This document shows, piece by piece, positions 55,922 to 64,000 of a DNA stretch of 64,000 bases. The stretch lies in assembly GCA_022647575.1 (NCBI GenBank), contig JALCKY010000005.1, positions 124,001 through 188,000 of the forward strand. The letters run 5' to 3'. The notes beneath the pieces are model-generated. The model searched no databases, had not been told where the DNA came from, and was given only the letters and a program-made list of their open reading frames with translations. Origin of the DNA: Lachnospiraceae bacterium (GTDB lineage Bacteria > Bacillota > Clostridia > Lachnospirales > Lachnospiraceae). A program made the translations under genes and the position numbers. Positions within the stretch are counted from its first letter, which is position 1. Each line of letters opens with the position of its first letter.

Positions 55922-57036
55922 CTAGATTTTGTACTTTTCAATCATATCTTCATCAAGTTCCGCTCCCAATCCGATGCAATCCGGCACTGTGACATAACCG
56001 TTTTCAAACGGAATGCGGTTCGTAACCAGATCCTGGAATAAAGGACTAGTCGACTGAGAATATTCCATCAGATTTCCCTGCTCTGTTGCTGCAAGGAACT
56101 GAACGGTTGCCGCCAACAGGATTCCCGTACTGAAACCATGAGGAATCAGTTTCGTGCCGCTCATCTGAGCCATGTCATATATTTTTCTCATCTCGCTGAT
56201 TCCGCCGCAGCGCGTCACATCCGGCTGTACAATATCGACCTGTGATTTCTTTATGAATTCAGCGAATTCATATCTCGTTGTCAATGCTTCGCCGCCCGAT
56301 ATCTTTGAAATACCCATGGCGGCAAGTCTTGCATATCCATCCATGTCATCGCCCATAATCGGTTCTTCTATCCAGTTCAGATGGAACGGTTCCATTCTTT
56401 TAAACATGCCGGCAGCATTTCCGTAGGTTCTCCATTTTGTGGCGAGATCAATCTGCAGTTCAAAATTTTCTCCCACTTCATGCCTGACAGCCTTAACAAT
56501 TTCAACATCGAGATCGGGGTCATCACCCAGGACGCCGCCGCCGAATTTAAGACTGGTAAATCCCTGATTGATCAGATCCCTTGCAATTCTGCAGCTTCCT
56601 TCCGGCGTATCTGCGGGAATGAAAGTCCCATAAGCACGGATTTTATCTCTGTATTTACCGCCCAGCAGCATGTAAATCGGAACTTTGTAATACTGCGAGG
56701 CAATATCCCAAAGAGCAATGTCAATCGCACTGATTACATGGATGCCCAGTCCTCTTCTTCCGTTATAGTTGGAAGACCAGTACATTTTGTCCCACAGCTT
56801 CTGTATTTCCAAAGGATTTTCGCCAAGCAGCAAACGGCTTAATCCTCCGCAGTACAGATTTGATTCAGGCGCCTCCACCATTGCCCTGGCTACAGTCGGG
56901 GAAGTATCGCTTTCACCAAGACCGACAATTCCTTCATCCGTATAAACCTTAACCAAAAAAGCATCATCACCCCATTCGCATGGGTCTTCCCATTTCGGAA
57001 TCCGAAGACATATTGGTTCTACTTCGTAATTTTCAT
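55922..57036 (-). pseudogene. Enolase-superfamily (mandelate racemase/sugar-acid dehydratase-like) enzyme, frame disturbed at codon 5
   Basis: The reconstructed protein is about 371 aa: VEPICLRIPKWEDP, LQIDLATKW (metal Asp), NWIEEPIMG (metal Glu), ISGGEALTT (metal Glu), QPDVTRCGGISE and IPHGFSTG (His of the His-Asp dyad). The best start is ATG 57036, 7 nt after GGAGG (57044-57048), giving MKIT. The frame then meets a stop unless one base is restored near 57022-57026 (MKITKVEPICL). The long open frame instead begins at 57199 inside a neighbouring IS remnant on the opposite strand and is not a native start. Members dehydrate acid sugars or epimerise acids. It forms an operon with the BCCT gene; the upstream promoter region seems replaced by the IS. 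Confidence 0.8.
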
Positions 57037-57048
57037 ATTCCCACCTCC

Positions 57049-58258
57049 GTGCAGGGACTGCGACATCCCCGATGGAACCCGATGTCCCTGCTGCGGTGCC
57101 CCGGCTGAATACATCTACCGGAACAACGGGGGGAAAGGGCCAGTACCAGTGCAAGGTCTGCCATACCCTGTTCTCTCCGGAAAAGAACCGATTCCACAAA
57201 TCCTACGAGCTTCGCTGCCCATTCTGTGGGCATGCCCTCGTACCCGTGAAAAACCGGAAGTTCTTTGTCATCTGGAAGTGTGTCAACAGCAGATGCCCCT
57301 ACTATGCTGACAGACTGAAGAAGGTCCGGGCAGACTCCCCAAACGGGAAATCCGATTATAAGCTCCATTACATCTACCGCGAGTTCTCCGTCGATTTCTT
57401 CAGGATGGAGCTGGGCGGCCCTTCCCGGAAAATCGCATCCATGCGCTTCCGCAAATACGATGCCAACGTCATGGGCCTGTGCCTCACGCTCCGCGTCAAC
57501 CTGCAGCTTTCCCTCCGGCAGACCTCCCAGGCCCTCCAGGACCTGTACGGCTTCCGTGTCTCCCACCAGCAGATCGCCAACTACTGCCGGCTCGCCGCCC
57601 TGTGCGTCAAGCCCTTTGTCGACAGCTACCAGTACCATCCCGGAAGCAGCCTCGTCGCGGATGAGACCTACATCAAGATACGCGGGATCAGGTCCTATAT
57701 CTGGCTCATCATGGATTCCGTCAGCCGTTCCATCCTCGGCTACCGCGTCTCCGGGGACCGTACCGTCGGCCCATGCATCATGGCGATGCGCATGGCCTTC
57801 CGCCATTTCAGGGACGGCCTGCCGAAGGACTTCCGTTTCATCGCCGACGGCTACAGTGCCTATCCGCTTGCCGCTCAGCAGTTCTTCCGGGAGTTCGGGG
57901 AACGGATGAGGTTCGAGATCACCCAGGTCATCGGCCTCAGAAACGGGGGACGCGGTAACGACCGAGTTCCGTCCCTTCAAACAGCTGATCGAGCGTCTGA
58001 ACCGCACCTACAAGTCCTCCTACCGCACAACGAACGGTTACGACGGGATGGATGGGGCTGACTGTGACCTGGTCTTATGGGTGGCCTACTACAACTTCCT
58101 GCGCCCGCACACTTACAACCGGAATAAGGTGCTGAACGCCGTGGATACGATACAGGCTGCGGGCACCATGCCGGGGCAATGGCAGGGTCATGATCTACCT
58201 TGGCCAGAAGGCCATCCTTGAAAGCCAGAAACAGAAGCAGGCACAGGCCTGTTCATAG
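57049..58258 (+). mobile_element. Degraded insertion sequence remnant with frameshifted DDE transposase
   Basis: The left end abuts the ribosome site of the enolase-family gene at about 57049 and begins inside the transposase N-terminus (CRDCDIPDGTRCPCCGAPAE), so the 5' end of the element is missing. The reconstructed protein has a double zinc ribbon (CPCCGAPAEYIY, CPFCGHALVPV), then a DDE domain with VADETYIKI, FIADGYSAYP and FRPFKQLIERLNR, and ends in YYNFLRPHTYN and MIYLGQKAILESQ. This is IS6/IS240-like in the DDE order. Three extra bases fall in G runs at 57128-57133, 57945-57949 and 58185-58187. The right end is not defined; a terminator at 58466-58488 may belong to it. No terminal repeats or target duplication could be identified. 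Confidence 0.8.
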
Positions 58259-58652
58259 ATTCCGATCCCGAGGCGTCTTCCCAGCCACCCCGCAGGGGCC
58301 CGCCCCTTGACCGCATACCGGAGCCGCGCTAAGCTGTCATGGGCTACGACGGGTGGAGTCTGTCTGTTCATGAGTTCTTCACCGTCGGCGCAGTCCGAAG
58401 AGCGCGGATCTGGTATGCTGTCAAGGGTGGCGTCCGCTTCCATCAACGAAATATTTGCTGTTTTCAGGGTCCGTCACGGGCCCTTTTTCAGGCCCAGCGT
58501 TTTCATAGCTTATTTGACACTACCTTGAATTTAAGATGGCTAGAAGATAACATTTGCATTTTGCACTGTCAAATCGGCATTTTCCGCCTAATTTTTGTAC
58601 ATTTTAGACAGTAATTTCAGCTTTTCCTATTTGCAATCTCCTTCACGATGAA
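58259..58652. other. Intergenic stretch without a supported gene
   Basis: Between the transposase stop and the inverted repeat at 58653 I see no coding sequence with a ribosome site. It holds a terminator (58466-58488) and a wide-spaced inverted repeat, ATTTGACA...TGTCAAAT (about 58510-58576). The composition changes from GC-rich (IS-like) to AT-rich near 58500, probably the right end of the IS remnant. Confidence 0.6.
58466..58488 (+). terminator. Rho-independent terminator near the right end of the IS remnant
   Basis: The stem AGGGTCCG/CGGGCCCT has loop TCA and is followed by TTTT. It would end plus-strand transcription from the transposase before the regulator gene. Confidence 0.75.
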
Positions 58653-58705
58653 TTAAAATCAACTCATGGCAATCCGTATGAGTCAATCTCATGAGTTGAT
58701 TTTAA
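58653..58705. promoter_or_regulatory. Perfect 16-bp inverted repeat upstream of the PAS-AAA regulator
   Basis: TTAAAATCAACTCATG (58653-58668) and CATGAGTTGATTTTAA (58690-58705) are exact reverse complements with a 21-nt gap that holds a third copy-like TATGAGTCAAT. It lies about 100 bp before the regulator ATG and has no T tract, so it looks like a binding site for a dimeric or tetrameric regulator rather than a terminator. Confidence 0.7.
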
Positions 58706-58803
58706 CTCGCTAAGAAAAAATCATGATTTTTCAATTTTTTCATTTTCAGCGTTTTGTATATTTTCAATATTCATAATTGTGTAAATTCACAAAGGAGTCT
58801 GCC

Positions 58804-60114
58804 ATGTCAGAATTCTTTTCCACCCCTATTCAGGGCCTTGATTACATGACATTTTTTTCAATCGTTGATCAGTCTTATGATGAGCTTCTGATCTATGATG
58901 ATAATTACAATATCGTATATATCAATCAGGCCTGTTCCCGCCATTATGGCTGCAGTTCAGCAGAAATGATCGGGAAAAATTTTTACGATCTTGTAAGCGA
59001 AGATTGGTGGAATCCCTCTCTGCTGCCCATCGTCTATAAAGAAAAAAAGCCATTTGCTCAACAGCAAATGACCCGAGTGGGTGCAGAACTATTAACAATT
59101 GCCGTTCCTGTTTTTGATGACAAGCAGAAACTGCGTTTTGTCGTCATGAATGTCCGTGACAAAATAAATGAAGCGGATCTCTATCACGCGCCGCAGTATG
59201 AAACTGCCGATTCCGAAGAACCGGAAGCAGATATTGTTTACAACAGTCCGGTTATGCTTAAGATTATTGCTTCTGCAAAAAAAATCGCACAGCTTCAGGC
59301 CCCCTGCATCATTTCCGGTGAAGCCGGCGTCGGTAAATCTACACTTGCAAGATATATACACATGCACAGTCCGCGAAAAGACAATCCATATCTGGTCATT
59401 CACTGCGCATCTTTGTCGGAAGAAAATCTTCAGAAGGAACTGGAGCTTGGCATGACGGATGCCGGTACATTGTCAGCAGTGAAAAACGGCACCCTGGTTT
59501 TTACCAACATTGAGAAACTATCCCTTGCTGCTCAGAATAAGCTTTGTGAATACATCGCCTATCTCCAGAGCAAAGAATCCGGAACTTCTTTCATCGCAAC
59601 AACTTCCAGGGATTTGGCGCAAATGATTACCTATAATCAATTTCACAAAGGGCTTTACTATATTCTTCATGTCTCAGATATTCTTATTCCGCCTTTGAGA
59701 AAACGTCCGGAAGATATCAGCGTGCTGATTTCGACCTTCCTGAATCATTTTTCTGAAAAATATCATTATACGAGATATTTTTCAGAAGCTGCCATGCAGA
59801 TCATGCTGCAGGCAGATTGGAATAATAACGTCCGGGAATTGAAATATGTAATTGAAAGACTGTTCATCAGTTCTGAGACAATCGTAATTGACGTTGATCA
59901 ACTGCCGTCTCTTCTGTTCGGAATTTCACAGAGCGAAAACACGCTGCTTTCAGCCGATTCCGAAATGGGTTTTGATGACAGGGTTGCGCAGTATGAATCA
60001 CTGCTTATCCACGATGCTTATGAAAAATACGGTACTTCAAGGAATGTTGCCTCGCATCTGAAAATAAGCCAGACAAAAGCCAATAATCTGATCAATAAAT
60101 ATATTCACAAGTAG
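58804..60114 (+). CDS. PAS-AAA-Fis-type regulator with degenerate ATPase motifs and no GAFTGA loop
   Basis: This 436-aa protein starts at ATG 58804 behind AAAGGAG. A PAS domain (about 12-120) has LLIYDDNYNIVYINQACSRH. A sigma54-activator-like AAA domain (about 145-370) and a C-terminal Fis/TyrR-type helix-turn-helix (TSRNVASHLKISQTKANNLI) follow. Walker A is intact (GEAGVGKST, 172-180), but Walker B reads GTLVFTNIEKL (229-239), where family members have acidic DE at 234-235. The GAFTGA loop that contacts sigma54 is absent, and the arginine-finger stretch FRxDLYYRL reads FHKGLYYIL (280-288). It therefore probably cannot work as a normal sigma54 activator; TyrR/PhhR-like action with the main sigma factor is the closest known model. 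It lies divergent from the enolase-BCCT pair, with an IS between. Confidence 0.88.
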   Translation: MSEFFSTPIQGLDYMTFFSIVDQSYDELLIYDDNYNIVYINQACSRHYGCSSAEMIGKNFYDLVSEDWWNPSLLPIVYKEKKPFAQQQMTRVGAELLTIAVPVFDDKQKLRFVVMNVRDKINEADLYHAPQYETADSEEPEADIVYNSPVMLKIIASAKKIAQLQAPCIISGEAGVGKSTLARYIHMHSPRKDNPYLVIHCASLSEENLQKELELGMTDAGTLSAVKNGTLVFTNIEKLSLAAQNKLCEYIAYLQSKESGTSFIATTSRDLAQMITYNQFHKGLYYILHVSDILIPPLRKRPEDISVLISTFLNHFSEKYHYTRYFSEAAMQIMLQADWNNNVRELKYVIERLFISSETIVIDVDQLPSLLFGISQSENTLLSADSEMGFDDRVAQYESLLIHDAYEKYGTSRNVASHLKISQTKANNLINKYIHK

Positions 60115-60117
60115 ATT

Positions 60118-63100
60118 TTATTTGCTAATAATCGTTTCTGATAATTTTTTATATAAAAGCTCCGGATCAATCGGCTTCGCAATATGTCCGTTCATGCCTG
60201 CCTGAAGACATTGCTGTATGTCATCCGTAAAAGCATCGGCCGTCATGGCAAGAATGGGCACGGTTTCTGCATCTTCACGTTTAAGGGCCCGGATTGCCTT
60301 CGTCGTCTCATAGCCATCCATGACCGGCATATGGATATCCATCAGAATACAGTCGAAATATCCGATGTTCGATTCGCTGAACGCCCTGACGCCGGCTTCA
60401 CCGTCATCAGCGATTGTCACAATCACATTGCGCTTCTCCAGAACTGCTTTTGCAATCTCCTGATTCAGCGGATGGTCCTCGCACAGAAGCACATGCTTCC
60501 CCGCAAGCAGCATCATCTCTTTGTCTGCCTGCATGCTTTTTTTCAGAGATTCTGAATCGAGTGAAGACGCCGACACCGTATCAAACCGGAGCGTGACATA
60601 GAATGCCGTCCCTTCGTTCGGAGAACTTAGTACCTTGATGGTACCTCCCATCTGATCCACAATCTTTTTCACGATGGCAAGGCCAAGCCCGGTACCGCGT
60701 CGTTCCGAAGCATATTTTCGGTTTTCCTGCGTGAAAGGCTCAAACAGGACTTTCTGAAATTTCTCGCTCATTCCGATCCCGTCATCCCTGATTTCATGTT
60801 CGATCTGCATTTCCCCGGATTCGAGCATTTTACCTGAGACTCTGTATGTAATTGTCCCGCCTTCCGGCGTATATTTCACGGCGTTGGAAAGCAGATTGAA
60901 AATGATCTGATTGCATCGCAGTTTATCCGCGATCGGAACCTCATCAAAAATGGTAAATTCTTCATCAAGGATAAATTTCTGTCCTTTTTCCCGGCATAAC
61001 GGACGGACAATCGCATCAACATATTTATTCAGCTCATCTACCGTATACGGCTCCGGATGCAGTTCGATTTCTCCGCTTTCCGCCTTGGACATGTCCAGCA
61101 CGTCATTGATAAGGGAAAGCAGGAACTTGGATGAGGTATCGATCTTTTCCAGATTCTCCCTGGCCTTTTGTGGGAGTTCCATCTCCTGCGTCAGATAAGT
61201 CATTCCTATGATTCCGTTCAACGGCGTTCGCATATCGTGGCTCATGCGTGACAGGAACTCCGTCTTCGCAGAGTTCGCGCTGTCTGCCGCATCGCGCAGC
61301 AGCTTCTCATTTTCAAGCTGCCGCTCAAGCTTATCCTGCAGTTCCACCTCATGCTCGGAAACCCGGTAGCTCGCATAAAAGATATGTCCTTCGGGACGGA
61401 TCTCCCGAAGGATCGCCTCCTGGTTGATCCAGACCGGACTTCCGTCCTGCTTCAGGATGCGGTAATTTCCCACCCGGAAATATTCCTGATCATATCCGTC
61501 ATGGAAAGCCTTCCTGACCCTTTCAAGATCATCCGGGTGAACCGCGATGAAAGCATCCTTCATATAGGCATCGATCAGCGGATTGCTCATCAGGATCTCC
61601 CGGGCATTGGAACCGTCCGGTTTCTCCATGCCCAGGATACGGAACATCTGCATGTTGACGAATATCCCTTCCAGATGGTCGGCATCCGGCATACGGAACG
61701 AGACAATGCCTGTGCTGACGGAATCCAGGATATCCTCAACATAGGCATTCTCCTTCTTCTGCTTAAGAACTGTATTCGTCACATCGGACTGAACAATCAG
61801 GACCGTGTCATGGACATCATCCAGATAATAGTACTGAAGCCTCCGGTACCTGAATTCATCCGGCTTTCCGGAATCGTGCACACGCACCTGATATTCATAA
61901 AACCCTTCTTTTTCAAGATGTCCGGTGATCACATCATTCCTGCAGCTGTCAAGATAGAACTGTCTGTCTTCGGAAACGACAGAAGTATCTGCCGCAAACT
62001 GCGTGACAGTCTCATGCGTGAAAACGGCATCCGGATTACCCAATTTTTCATGGAATTCCGACAGAATCCTGCTGCTTAAGTTCAGGAAGCGGATTGTATC
62101 GGTTTTCAGATCCAAAAGCGCTTCGCAGTCATATTCCCGGTCCGTGATAATGCTGAAGGCCCGGCTGCGGCATTTCTCATTTGTGACATTGAGCGAATAG
62201 ATAATGCCTTCGATATCCCCGCTTTCCGGGTTCCGGAGCATCCGGACGAACGACCGCACCCAGATCAGCCTTCCGCTTTCTGCCTTTCGCCGGTAGTCCA
62301 CGGAATAATCCGTCTTTCCGTCACGATAGACCTCCAGCAGTTTTTTCCTGTTGAAGTTATTCTGGAACTCTGCACGTTCTTCCGGATTGGGAATCATATT
62401 GGCAGCATTTCCGATCATTCCGTCAACGGAATCTGACTGCAGAGAGTTGAGGACATACCTTGAGACGCCATGTGCTTCATAGCAGATGTTTTTCGTCAGA
62501 TTGACACGGAAAGTACAAAGCGATTCAGGGTTGGCCATGAAAAGGGACTGGATGGTATGGCTGAACATCTCCCGCTGTTCCTGTTCCTTCACCGCCCTGA
62601 TATAGGCATTTGCGACTGCATAGGCCAGGGAGACAAGAAGTTCTCCTGTATTCTCAATCTTTTCCGGAGAGGGATTGTCAATGCCGACAAAACCGATCAG
62701 CTGATTCTCATTGTATAAAGGTGCCTCTGCCATGCTGTGAATATCCTGCTCCGTCAGTATCCGGTATTCTTCCGGCTTACTTTCACGGATCTTCTCGACG
62801 TCGGGCGTGACAAGCGCTTTATTTTCTTTAAAATAAGGCATCCAGCGGTCAATAAAATGGATATCTCCCCCCTGCAGCTTGTCGATCTGCGGTTCGACTC
62901 CGTCCCTGCAGCATTCGTAGGCATTATCCAAAGTTCCGTTTTTATTGATCAGGAAAATATAGGAACGGTCGCCCTGGAAATAATCCACGCTGTTTTTCAA
63001 AGCGCTGTTCAGGCGCTCATCGATCGTGCCGCTTCCATTAATAAGCTGAATTGCCGTAGCAAGCTCCCGCTGCGTATCCAGGACTATCTGCATCTCATGT

Positions 63101-63450
63101 TCTCTGGCAATATGGTCGCTGACATCGAATGCGACTTCAATTCTGGCATGATGGCCCTGATAGTCAATCAGGTGATCCTGCAGCTGATAGGTTCTGTTCA
63201 GCAGTTCATTATAATGTTCCCAGCAGAATACCTCATCTTTTTTCAGCTTTGCATTCGTACAGAAAGGGCAGGGAGCATCAAGCCCCTGGATCAGCTTATA
63301 GCATTTCTTTCCTGCATAATCATCGCAGTGCAGCGACTGCAGGCTGATCCTGTTCATGTACAGAATCTCATAGGTATCGATATCCGCCACATAGACAGCC
63401 TGGTGAAGTTCCTCGACCAGATGGCTGGATTCAACTGCTGAGTTTCCCAT
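60118..63450 (-). CDS. Hybrid sensor histidine kinase, paralog lacking one PAS module
   Basis: This 1110-aa protein starts at ATG 63450 behind GGAGGAAG. The domain order matches the kinase at 10102: N-terminal PAS-like domain with APCPFCTNAKL, GAF (about 150-290), PAS-like segments, HisKA SHDMRTPLNG (His738), HATPase (NAVKY, DDGIGM, GTGLG) and receiver (LMDIHMP, Asp1038). It differs by a clean absence of about 124 residues: EQEQREMFSHTIQSLF joins directly where the other protein has a full PAS module. No Hpt or DNA-binding domain is present. It converges on the PAS-AAA regulator with 3 bp between stops. The two kinases arose by duplication. Different ligand ranges are likely; the stimulus is unknown. 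Confidence 0.93.
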   Translation of the reverse strand: MGNSAVESSHLVEELHQAVYVADIDTYEILYMNRISLQSLHCDDYAGKKCYKLIQGLDAPCPFCTNAKLKKDEVFCWEHYNELLNRTYQLQDHLIDYQGHHARIEVAFDVSDHIAREHEMQIVLDTQRELATAIQLINGSGTIDERLNSALKNSVDYFQGDRSYIFLINKNGTLDNAYECCRDGVEPQIDKLQGGDIHFIDRWMPYFKENKALVTPDVEKIRESKPEEYRILTEQDIHSMAEAPLYNENQLIGFVGIDNPSPEKIENTGELLVSLAYAVANAYIRAVKEQEQREMFSHTIQSLFMANPESLCTFRVNLTKNICYEAHGVSRYVLNSLQSDSVDGMIGNAANMIPNPEERAEFQNNFNRKKLLEVYRDGKTDYSVDYRRKAESGRLIWVRSFVRMLRNPESGDIEGIIYSLNVTNEKCRSRAFSIITDREYDCEALLDLKTDTIRFLNLSSRILSEFHEKLGNPDAVFTHETVTQFAADTSVVSEDRQFYLDSCRNDVITGHLEKEGFYEYQVRVHDSGKPDEFRYRRLQYYYLDDVHDTVLIVQSDVTNTVLKQKKENAYVEDILDSVSTGIVSFRMPDADHLEGIFVNMQMFRILGMEKPDGSNAREILMSNPLIDAYMKDAFIAVHPDDLERVRKAFHDGYDQEYFRVGNYRILKQDGSPVWINQEAILREIRPEGHIFYASYRVSEHEVELQDKLERQLENEKLLRDAADSANSAKTEFLSRMSHDMRTPLNGIIGMTYLTQEMELPQKARENLEKIDTSSKFLLSLINDVLDMSKAESGEIELHPEPYTVDELNKYVDAIVRPLCREKGQKFILDEEFTIFDEVPIADKLRCNQIIFNLLSNAVKYTPEGGTITYRVSGKMLESGEMQIEHEIRDDGIGMSEKFQKVLFEPFTQENRKYASERRGTGLGLAIVKKIVDQMGGTIKVLSSPNEGTAFYVTLRFDTVSASSLDSESLKKSMQADKEMMLLAGKHVLLCEDHPLNQEIAKAVLEKRNVIVTIADDGEAGVRAFSESNIGYFDCILMDIHMPVMDGYETTKAIRALKREDAETVPILAMTADAFTDDIQQCLQAGMNGHIAKPIDPELLYKKLSETIISK

Positions 63451-63639
63451 GCTCTTCCTCCATCATGCGCCTGCGCGGCAGGCCCCTCTCATCTTCCTCA
63501 TGCCATCTCCATCTTTTTCTTCACCTGCCGGGATTTTGCCATCACAGAATCATTCTTTCCAATGGGAAGTCCGTTTCTTCATTCTCAGGTCAGGTATACT
63601 TCTGGTATAAGTGATTTTTTGAGTATTCATTTTAATCAA

Positions 63640-63668
63640 AGTATAACACCATGAAAAATCAGCCGCAA
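63640..63668 (-). promoter_or_regulatory. Promoter of the 1110-aa kinase, spacer conserved with its paralog
   Basis: On the minus strand TTGCGG (63663-63668), a 17-bp spacer and TATACT (63640-63645) preceded by TGT form the promoter. CTG after the -35, a T run and GGTG before the extended -10 are shared with the promoter at 13866-13894. The leader is about 185 nt. The rest of 63451-63747 holds nothing I can support. Confidence 0.75.
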
Positions 63669-63747
63669 TCCTTATTGACTGTTAAGATGTTGCCCGTAAA
63701 AGAATCATTCCCATGACAGCCGGATAAAACCTTTTCTTCTCTATGCA

Positions 63748-64000
63748 TTACGCTATACATTTTTGCAATGCAGAATAAAGCAGCTTCGGATCAATCGGTT
63801 TTGCAATATGTCCATTCATTCCGGCATCCCGGCATTTCTGAATGTCATCCGCAAAAGCATCCGCCGTCATGGCGATAATCGGAATTGTCTTTGCATCCGC
63901 CCGACTGAGTGCGCGGATTGCCTGTGCGGCTTCTAATCCATTCATAACGGGCATGCGGATATCCATCAGGATGCAGTCAAAATATCCAACCGGAGCTTTT
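63748..64000 (-). CDS. C-terminal receiver domain of another hybrid kinase (N-terminus beyond right edge)
   Basis: The frame is open from the right edge to the TAA at 63748-63750 (about 83 codons). It encodes the second half of a receiver domain: FDCILMDIRMPVMNG with the acceptor Asp, PIIAMTADAF, and the ending NGHIAKPIDPKLLY. This ending is almost the same as those of the kinases at 10102 and 60118. It is therefore very likely the end of a further member of the same kinase family, directly upstream of the 1110-aa kinase on the same strand. No terminator is visible in the 297-bp gap. Confidence 0.85.
   Translation of the reverse strand, partial: KAPVGYFDCILMDIRMPVMNGLEAAQAIRALSRADAKTIPIIAMTADAFADDIQKCRDAGMNGHIAKPIDPKLLYSALQKCIA

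Noticed and set aside
55922-57199. Start of the enolase-family protein at 57199
   Set aside because: The first 50 codons are antisense to the zinc-ribbon part of the transposase; ATG 57036 has GGAGG at proper spacing.
57033-58007. Open frame of 324 codons on the minus strand
   Set aside because: It is antisense to the transposase remnant, with low-complexity acidic composition and no family signature.
1-64000. tRNA, rRNA, riboswitch or phage region
   Set aside because: No CCA-ended cloverleaf, conserved rRNA segment, riboswitch core, integrase or phage structural gene was recognised.

Overview
The window looks like chromosome of an anaerobic, host-associated Firmicute, probably Erysipelotrichaceae or Lachnospiraceae; the family is inferred, not proven. 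The signs are AGGAGG-type ribosome sites, strong TTGACA/TATAAT and extended TGnTATAAT promoters, LAxC lipoproteins, a surface protein with three CWB2 (cell wall binding 2) repeats, and a dense set of glycan-use operons.

Layout. 1-2381: hybrid sensor kinase cut by the left edge. 2614-4449: Uup-type ABC-F ATPase. 4514-10063: giant CWB2 surface protein. 10102-13806: 1234-aa hybrid sensor kinase. 14043-18712: MarR regulator, two MATE exporters and a secreted CAP protein. 18716-26988: minus-strand alpha-glycoside operon (LacI, GH31, sugar-binding lipoprotein, two permeases of which one is frameshifted, GH31), with twin operators in front of lacI. 27267-28430: a Nif11-like short gene converging on a frameshifted epimerase. 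28533-31285: aldA and larA, both with broken frames. 31573-34287: divergent PocR/AraC regulator split by an IS1634-like element that left a 31-bp target duplication. 34368-44688: minus-strand operon of GH3 (broken), GH20, DUF4432 epimerase, class II aldolase, fucose-isomerase-like protein (broken), FGGY kinase and an orphan sugar-binding lipoprotein, with a divergent AraC regulator at 44914-46140. 46144-52829: second glycan operon (GH2, GPH-type transporter, GH43-like, phosphotriesterase-like). 53150-54178: a membrane-anchored ankyrin-like protein. 54269-57036: BCCT transporter and an enolase-superfamily enzyme. 57049-58258: degraded second IS. 58804-60114: PAS-AAA regulator whose ATPase motifs are lost. 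60118-63450: a 1110-aa close paralog of the kinase at 10102. 63748-64000: receiver end of another such kinase.

How it fits together. Extracellular or imported glycans are trimmed by GH2, GH3, GH20, GH31 and GH43 enzymes, and sugars enter by an ABC importer and a GPH symporter. An isomerase, kinase and aldolase series could yield triose phosphate plus an aldehyde. AldA and LarA would oxidise and racemise a lactaldehyde/lactate product, and the PocR/AraC regulator sits where it would control them. This last module is decaying: the enzymes carry several indels and the regulator carries both an IS and an older frameshift.

The most unusual items are the apparently ATPase-dead AAA regulator behind a perfect 16-bp inverted repeat, the kinase family that shares a promoter including its spacer but differs by one PAS module, three TAATTA sites with exact 13-bp spacing at marR, a probable leaderless MATE gene, and an excess of single-base indels in catabolic and IS genes. 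At least one of those indels cannot be a simple sequencing error, because it lies in both copies of a target-site duplication. I saw no tRNA, rRNA, CRISPR array or riboswitch.
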